Source: a virus. Taken from it: DNA of 64,000 nucleotides. The notes under the pieces were generated by a model. That model was not told the origin of the DNA. It was given only the letters and a program-made list of their open reading frames with translations, and made no database searches. Shown one piece after another: positions 59,855 to 64,000 of the stretch. The stretch is from positions 1 through 64,000 of IMG/VR virus record IMGVR_UViG_3300042508_000665. One strand, written 5' to 3'. Position numbers and translations under genes: made by a program. Numbering within the stretch: position 1 is the first letter of the stretch; each line of letters begins with the position of its first letter.

Positions 59855-60157
59855 TTACTTATTTTGTAAATCGTTAATTTGAATTGTTAATTGTTCCTTT
59901 TCCTTTAATAGAGCGGAGACCTTTAATACCAACGCCGCCACCTTCTGGTGCAACGACTGGTTTTCGAGCAGTAGTGAGTTTATTTGATCTGTTTGCATGT
60001 CATTTTTTAAGGTTAATGATGTAATATACGCCTCATCAATAACAACATGACCCTCACGTATCTCAAGCTGTTGATTATGTTTTGAATTTGATGTTTCAAA
60101 AATGTTTTCATCAGTCTCCTCTTTTGGGGACTTTGATTTTTGTTTTCTCGCAACCAT
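59855..60157 (-). CDS. Small coiled-coil protein
   Basis: 100 residues. Basic start (VARKQKSKSPKEE), then heptad-like repeats of Leu and Asn/Gln to the end (about 55-100). A GGTAAT-class promoter lies just upstream. Probably oligomeric; function unknown. Confidence 0.5.
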   Translation of the reverse strand: MVARKQKSKSPKEETDENIFETSNSKHNQQLEIREGHVVIDEAYITSLTLKNDMQTDQINSLLLENQSLHQKVAALVLKVSALLKEKEQLTIQINDLQNK

Positions 60158-60183
60158 GCCAGCACTCCGTAAGGTTTGCTATT

Positions 60184-60218
60184 AAGATAGCGTATGCTTT
60201 GAGAAGCGTAAAATTACC
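60184..60218 (-). promoter_or_regulatory. GGTAAT-class promoter
   Basis: Minus strand: GGTAATTTTA at 60218-60209 and TATCTT at 60189-60184, standard spacing. It gives a 20-base leader for the gene at 60157 and on to 59 and 32. Confidence 0.55.
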
Positions 60219-60259
60219 TTTTTCGGCGACCCGCGAATATTTGTCGAAATTGTATTTAC

Positions 60260-60496
60260 TTACTCGTCAAATTGAACTTTAACATTTTGCTGTCGAAACA
60301 TATTCAGATTGACTGCTTCTTTATAGAGCATCGCTTTGAATTCATTTGTCAGTAGATTCTCTACTTCTTCGATTTCTACTCTTTTATTGCGACAGTATTC
60401 CGTTAAAGCATCAAGTAGGTGTAATTCATTTAATTGTGCAAATTTGATTATTTTCTCGGAAAAAGAGCTTTTACTTTCTAATATTATTTCGTTCAT
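60260..60496 (-). CDS. 33: Late transcription co-activator gp33-like
   Basis: 78 residues (T4 gp33 is 112). SFSEKIIKFAQLNELHLLDALTEYCRNKRVEIEEVENLLTNEFKAMLYKEAVNL fits the helical pattern of gp33 homologues in marine T4-like phages. Position upstream of 59 and 32 agrees. With gp55 and gp45 it activates late promoters. Confidence 0.72.
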   Translation of the reverse strand: MNEIILESKSSFSEKIIKFAQLNELHLLDALTEYCRNKRVEIEEVENLLTNEFKAMLYKEAVNLNMFRQQNVKVQFDE

Positions 60497-60498
60497 AT

Positions 60499-61269
60499 CT
60501 ATAATCCTAAGTTCCTTTTCACTGTAAGAAATTCTTTTACTAATTCACTTCGAAGTATGTCTTGTACGCCGAACTCTACAACATCAAAGTTTCTCATATT
60601 GTGACACACCCGGATGAGACTCTCCAATCCACTTTTCTCGTTTTTCCTTTGCTGTGTAAGATCATTTTGCTCGACGTCTCCTAAAACAATCAGGCGCGAA
60701 CCTTCCCCAACGCGAGTTATCAAGCTACATATTTCATGCCAAGTGCAATTTTGAATTTCGTCTGCGATTATGAGGGCATTTGACCAAGTGATGCCTCGCA
60801 AGAACGAAGTGCTCTTAAATTCAAGTACTTCATCCCTTTTTAAATCATCATATGCGCCCTTGCGCCCCAGCAAATCATTCACAATTTCCTGATACGGCTC
60901 CTCATATATGTCTATTTTTTCTTGCAGGTTCCCTGGAAGAAAGCCAATATCTCTTGTTGGCACTATTGAACGTAGAATAATTATTTTATCGAAGCGACCG
61001 CTAAAAAGATCATTAAGAGCCAAATATAAGGCACAATAACTTTTTCCTGTTCCGGCACACCCATGAAGTAGAATGTGCTTGTCGCAAAAAAAAGAATGAA
61101 AAAGCTGCTCTTGATTTGGTGTTTTTGGACTGACGTCCTTAATTTTATCGCGAAAATTTAATAGTTTTTTTGAACGTCTGCGCTTTACTTTTTCTGTTTT
61201 TTTCTCAAATACATGGGTTTCTTGTTCTTGTTCGGATAAAACGTTCTCACTTTCCGTCTCGTGACTCAT
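60499..61269 (-). CDS. phoH: PhoH-like ATPase
   Basis: 256 residues. The PhoH core is visible: NQEQLFHSFFCDKHILLHGCAGTGKSYCALYLAL (Walker A), ILRSIVPTRDIGFLPGNLQEK, and IADEIQNCTWHEICSLITRVGEGSRLIVLGDVEQ (Walker B and motif III). Common in marine phages; the exact role, perhaps linked to RNA or phosphate stress, is not settled. The N-terminus is charged and unconserved. Confidence 0.92.
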   Translation of the reverse strand: MSHETESENVLSEQEQETHVFEKKTEKVKRRRSKKLLNFRDKIKDVSPKTPNQEQLFHSFFCDKHILLHGCAGTGKSYCALYLALNDLFSGRFDKIIILRSIVPTRDIGFLPGNLQEKIDIYEEPYQEIVNDLLGRKGAYDDLKRDEVLEFKSTSFLRGITWSNALIIADEIQNCTWHEICSLITRVGEGSRLIVLGDVEQNDLTQQRKNEKSGLESLIRVCHNMRNFDVVEFGVQDILRSELVKEFLTVKRNLGL

Positions 61270-61538
61270 TAGAAATCCGGTATGTTAGCCTTCTTATCTT
61301 TTGCGAAATGCTTTTTGATTTGCTGCATCCTCTCCCTAAAATCCCCTTGAGGCTTAGAAGATTTGGCTGCATCAAGTCTGTGAGATGAGCATATCGCTGG
61401 AGCACCTATCCGCATAATTACCGTTTTATGAAAACAGTTCGGACAAGGTAATGTTTCTGGGAGATGCCTTTCGGCGATACTCTGAATATCTTCAAATTCG
61501 TGTTCGCACGAGGAGCAGGAGTAATTATATGCAGGCAT
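61269..61538 (-). CDS. FmdB-family zinc-ribbon protein
   Basis: 89 residues beginning MPAYNYSCSSCEHEFE, with a second CPNC knuckle (about 32-35); the start and spacing are those of FmdB-type putative regulators. The tail is basic. The stop codon overlaps the phoH start by one base. Behind an exact late box at 61577. Confidence 0.8.
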   Translation of the reverse strand: MPAYNYSCSSCEHEFEDIQSIAERHLPETLPCPNCFHKTVIMRIGAPAICSSHRLDAAKSSKPQGDFRERMQQIKKHFAKDKKANIPDF

Positions 61539-61569
61539 AACTGTATTTCGCTTTTTTCTACTCGCAGTA

Positions 61570-61577
61570 TATTTATA
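61570..61577 (-). promoter_or_regulatory. Late promoter (TATAAATA)
   Basis: Minus-strand exact late box, 31 bases before the ATG at 61538. Confidence 0.65.
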
Positions 61578-61661
61578 GAGATTATTTTAAAGGCGAAAAG
61601 TAACCTTGATATGAATTTTACAAGAAGACGAATAAACTTTATGCTTAAAATAGTTTGACTG

Positions 61662-61669
61662 GATAAATA
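61662..61669 (+). promoter_or_regulatory. Late promoter (GATAAATA)
   Basis: Seventeen bases before the ATG at 61687, followed by AGGAG. It drives the gene at 61687 and the proteasome-like gene. Confidence 0.65.
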
Positions 61670-61686
61670 CCAGTAGGAGTTTAATA

Positions 61687-62028
61687 ATGACCGCGCCCGC
61701 TGACACAAATGACACCTCACCAGCTCTCGTTGAATTGGCTGTAATTATTCGTTCTCGATTCACTAAGAATGAACAATCTGATTTACCGCTTGACAAAGTA
61801 ATCGTAAAAGCCGAGGAAGTCGCCAAGATTTACCATCGCAATCGAGAGCCTATTACACCGTCAGAATTAGATATTTTGTATGAGGTTCTGCGTGAGTTTG
61901 GCATAATAGCAGCTCACATCCCCTCTGACTTCCATGTGCATGTTGGGAATGTCATGGCATTATTAAAAAAAGGTGACAGGACGCTCAGTAAAAGTCACGT
62001 ATCTGGTGTTATCTTTTCAAGGATGTAG
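61687..62028 (+). CDS. Hypothetical protein, 113 aa
   Basis: SD AGGAG. Helical; DKVIVKAEEVAKIYHRNREPITPSELDILYEVLREFGIIAAHIP gives a compact domain. It ends two bases before the proteasome-like gene, so the two are translated as a unit and may act together. No family recognised. Confidence 0.55.
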   Translation: MTAPADTNDTSPALVELAVIIRSRFTKNEQSDLPLDKVIVKAEEVAKIYHRNREPITPSELDILYEVLREFGIIAAHIPSDFHVHVGNVMALLKKGDRTLSKSHVSGVIFSRM

Positions 62029-62030
62029 AT

Positions 62031-62609
62031 ATGACATGCGTTGTTGGACTAATTACTGATGTCGGATTGGTATTTGGAGCCGATTCTCTTGTTACCACAG
62101 AGACTGGGTTAAAGCTGACACTTTTAGACAAAAAGGTTTTCGTTAAGAATAACGTATTATTCGGTTTTTGTGGCGATCTTCGCTTTGGGCAGTTAGTAAA
62201 GCATCGATTTACACCCCCTTCGCCTGGTAGAAGCAAAGACCTCGAAGCCTTTATGCATACGAAATTCCTACCCGACTTGCAGAAATTTTGCACCGATTCC
62301 GGAGTGCTTAAAATGGAAGACCTATCATTTGAATTGCTGATAGGCATTCATCGTAGCATTTATACTATTGCTTCCGACTTCTCTGTTGTGGAAGCCTCAA
62401 CTCGATATCAGGCTATAGGCAGTGGCGCTGAATATGCCCTTGGGGTGATGTACGCCACCAAGTCACTGTCTAACTTCCAACAACGAATAACTCTCGCCCT
62501 AGAAGCCTCCAGCGCATTCTCACAGACTGTTGCCAAGCCATTTCATTTTGAATGTCTAACGACCACTCCCAAGAAACAGGTAAAGACTAAATCCACTTCT
62601 CGCAAATAA
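62031..62609 (+). CDS. Proteasome-beta/HslV-type Ntn hydrolase
   Basis: 192 residues, SD AAGGA. After loss of Met1 the protein starts with Thr1 (TCVVG). Counting from it, Asp17 (GADS), Lys33 (LDKK) and Ser130 in GSGAEYALG fall at or within one residue of the catalytic set of HslV and proteasome beta subunits. The order of strands (FGFCGDLRFGQL, LLIGIHRSIYTIAS, YQAIGSGAEYA) is that of the fold. No propeptide. No ATPase partner is visible here. Either a self-assembling peptidase or a related amidase; it is expressed late. Confidence 0.72.
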   Translation: MTCVVGLITDVGLVFGADSLVTTETGLKLTLLDKKVFVKNNVLFGFCGDLRFGQLVKHRFTPPSPGRSKDLEAFMHTKFLPDLQKFCTDSGVLKMEDLSFELLIGIHRSIYTIASDFSVVEASTRYQAIGSGAEYALGVMYATKSLSNFQQRITLALEASSAFSQTVAKPFHFECLTTTPKKQVKTKSTSRK

Positions 62610-62669
62610 CTAATGTTTGACTGCTCTTAAACAGTCTAAGATAGTCTTATCTTTATAGGGTATTTAATA

Positions 62670-62978
62670 ATGTCGCAAAGTAGAAAATCCTTTTTACACC
62701 ACCTTTCCAAAAAAGGTTTTCATGAATATCAACCAGATGGAGATATTTTCAAATATATAAATCGCGACTTTCTAAAATGCCATCCTTTTGCTGTTGGCAT
62801 CTCATCGAAGGGAACATCGATTAATGTGGCTGTATATCATTTAGAAACAAAATTAACTAAACACTTTGAAACGTATTCTGAAGCGTTGCGGTTTTTAAAT
62901 GTTCTCAGTAATGAGAAAGAAAATCCACCTATTATTGACGAGAAGCCAAGACGAAGAAGAAAAAAAAAGCACCTCTAG
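62670..62978 (+). CDS. Hypothetical protein, 102 aa
   Basis: It has a basic end (EKPRRRRKKKHL) and a beta-containing middle (GTSINVAVYHLETKLTKHFETYSEALRFL). No strong SD; TATTTAATA precedes the ATG. The stop codon lies in the loop of a terminator. No family recognised. Confidence 0.5.
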   Translation: MSQSRKSFLHHLSKKGFHEYQPDGDIFKYINRDFLKCHPFAVGISSKGTSINVAVYHLETKLTKHFETYSEALRFLNVLSNEKENPPIIDEKPRRRRKKKHL

Positions 62979-62988
62979 GGTGCTTTTT
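62961..62988. terminator. Bidirectional terminator overlapping a gene end
   Basis: GCACC (62968-62972), TCTAG loop, GGTGC (62978-62982), then TTTTTT on plus and, on minus, TTTTTTT from the A-run at 62961-62967. The loop holds the TAG stop of the plus gene. It serves both this gene and tail tube gene 19. Confidence 0.88.
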
Positions 62989-63013
62989 TATTAGGAAAGA
63001 GTCTGCCAGCCAC

Positions 63014-63571
63014 CTAGACACGGAATGTAGCTTGCGGAATTACAGCATCAACTGCGAACGTTACTTGAAACCTCTCAATTTGATTTGTATCCTGCCATCC
63101 TAGAGTTATTTCTGAAACATTAACGGGGAACAATCCAGTACATTTCCACGTTTTGATTCTCGCTTCATCCTGGCCGAACTGCTGAATAGTTGCCTGTGAT
63201 TTATATGCTTCAGGTCGACTGGAGAACCCACTATTGCGAACGTTATCAATAGGCTCGTTGAGGGCTGAAAGCCATGAGATAAAAGCGTCATAAACGCCAA
63301 AATCTTCATCATTTATTACCTCGATAGCCCAAGGTGCATAAGTGCGATTTCCTGAAAAATTCACAGCCCTACCTTGATAAAACACCGGAATCGCATCAAC
63401 AGTGGATGCTGGAATTTGAGTAGCCGAAGCCTTTACCACTATATCAGCGGAAAAAACGGCACCAGGAAAGCTAGTAAGAGCAGGTGGCAGCGACATTTCT
63501 ACTTGAAAAAGATGTGGCCTTGCGCCACCGAAGCGCATTGTTTCTGTAAATTGATCTATCTTAAATGTCAT
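63014..63571 (-). CDS. 19: Tail tube protein gp19
   Basis: 185 residues (T4 gp19 is 163). Pattern FGGARPHLFQVEMSLP, ADIVVKASATQIPASTVDAIPVFYQGRAVNFSGNRTYAPWAIEVINDEDFGVYDAFISWL, and GLFPVNVSEITLGWQDTNQIERFQVTFAVD, the gp19 signature. It forms the inner tube through which DNA is injected. Follows gene 18 as in T4. Confidence 0.92.
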   Translation of the reverse strand: MTFKIDQFTETMRFGGARPHLFQVEMSLPPALTSFPGAVFSADIVVKASATQIPASTVDAIPVFYQGRAVNFSGNRTYAPWAIEVINDEDFGVYDAFISWLSALNEPIDNVRNSGFSSRPEAYKSQATIQQFGQDEARIKTWKCTGLFPVNVSEITLGWQDTNQIERFQVTFAVDAVIPQATFRV

Positions 63572-63598
63572 ATTATTAAGCCAAACTTATTATAAAGG

Positions 63599-63606
63599 TA
63601 TTTATT
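63599..63606 (-). promoter_or_regulatory. Late promoter (AATAAATA) for gene 19
   Basis: Minus strand box, 27 bases before the gene 19 ATG at 63571, located between 18 and 19. Confidence 0.6.
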
Positions 63607-63617
63607 ATTCTAAACAC

Positions 63618-63640
63618 AGAAAGGAGGGAGAAACCCACCT
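63618..63640 (-). terminator. Weak terminator-like hairpin between genes 18 and 19
   Basis: Minus strand GGGAGGTGGGTTTCTCCC followed by TCCTTTC. The stem is about 5 bp and the T content poor. It may lower read-through from 18 into 19. Confidence 0.35.
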
Positions 63641-63648
63641 CCCCCACA

Positions 63649-64000
63649 TTAAAATTGCCCAACAACTTCGTTGAATGATACTCCAGAGCGAGTTGCTACA
63701 AAATTTAAAGTAATGAAGTTAATTGATTTTGCTGGCTTAATGAAGATATCACCAACAAATTCATTTCTATCGACTACTTCTGGGGTATTATTAGTAGAAT
63801 CGCAGACGACCCTAGAATCGTAAATGCCGCGACGAGCTTGTACATTCTTTAAGAATGGTTCAACTTGGTTCTTGAAATTATTGCGAGTAACTTCATCATT
63901 AATTTCATGAATAAGATTTTTAGCAATAATTGCAACTGATTTGCGAAGTACGATAAACAAACGCCTTACATTAATTCGATCAAACGCCGAAGGTCTCGCA
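63649..64000 (-). CDS. 18: Tail sheath protein gp18, C-terminal part (partial)
   Basis: The frame is open to the right edge of the window, so only the C-terminal ~116 residues are seen; an internal TTG at 63960 is not the real start. The segment FDRINVRRLFIVLRKSVA at the edge, followed by NFKNQVEPFLKNVQARRGIYDSRVVCD and VGDIFIKPAKSINFITLNFVATRSGVSF, is the conserved end of T4-like sheath proteins. Confidence 0.93.
   Translation of the reverse strand, partial: ARPSAFDRINVRRLFIVLRKSVAIIAKNLIHEINDEVTRNNFKNQVEPFLKNVQARRGIYDSRVVCDSTNNTPEVVDRNEFVGDIFIKPAKSINFITLNFVATRSGVSFNEVVGQF

Noticed and set aside
61442-61485. Further GGTAATG site on plus
   Set aside because: It lies inside the FmdB-like gene of the other strand, more than 200 bases from any plus gene, with only a poor -10 hexamer; probably chance.

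Overview
This 64 kb window is part of the genome of a T4-like myovirus (contractile-tailed phage). It carries the T4 core replication genes (43, 44, 45, 62, 41, 46, 47, 32, 59, uvsX, uvsY, uvsW, regA), the late-transcription genes (55, 33), the head genes (20, 21, 22, 23, 4) and tail or baseplate genes (18, 19, 26, 48, 53, a hub protein, a tape measure). The DNA is AT-rich. A GH24 endolysin points to a Gram-negative host. A cobalamin-dependent ribonucleotide reductase, PhoH and an FmdB-type zinc ribbon are typical of marine and freshwater T4-like phages. The host cannot be named from the sequence. Both ends cut genes: an exported protein at the left and the tail sheath gene at the right.

Layout. 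1-5076 (minus): accessory genes with good ribosome binding sites, including a lysine 6-aminotransferase-like enzyme, a small membrane protein and an Sm-like protein. 5077-9773 (plus): a probable structural protein, a histone-H1-like basic protein, then a tyrosine integrase, an excisionase-like protein and two paralogous zinc-finger proteins, with repeats in front of the integrase. 9803-19820 (mostly minus): head genes in transcription order 22-23-20-21, interrupted by a homing endonuclease, a membrane metzincin protease and a kinase-like protein. 20874-38347 (minus): the replication and nucleotide block uvsW, 55, 47, 46, 45, 44, 62, regA, endolysin, 43, uvsX, 41, a Dcd/dUTPase-like gene, an antitoxin and nrdJ. 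38409-44639 (plus): a tail-tube-like protein, uvsY, a putative initiator with a winged helix, a 703-base AT-rich gap and a phosphoesterase. 44804-57822 (plus, with gene 4 on minus): tail fibres, then the baseplate and tape-measure genes. 57882-61538 (minus): 32, 59, 33, phoH and fmdB-like. 61687-62978 (plus): a proteasome-type Ntn hydrolase with two unknown genes. 63014-64000 (minus): tail tube 19 and tail sheath 18.

Regulation can be read from the DNA. Late genes carry boxes matching the T4 late promoter (TATAAATA and close variants), as expected for a phage encoding gp55 and gp33. Several of these boxes lie so close to the start codon that the mRNA should be leaderless. A second promoter class recurs in front of eleven genes, mostly replication or early types: GGTAAT followed, 23 bases later, by a -10-like hexamer (best form TATTAT). 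This fits a middle or early promoter set. A textbook -1 frameshift signal (T TTT TTC, 6-base spacer, 8-bp perfect stem) at the end of gene 26 should produce an extended baseplate protein.

The most notable items are the new promoter class, the gene 26 frameshift, the proteasome-like protein with Thr1/Asp17/Lys33 all in place, the integrase module in a T4-like genome, the lysine aminotransferase, and the putative initiator beside a hairpin-rich non-coding region.
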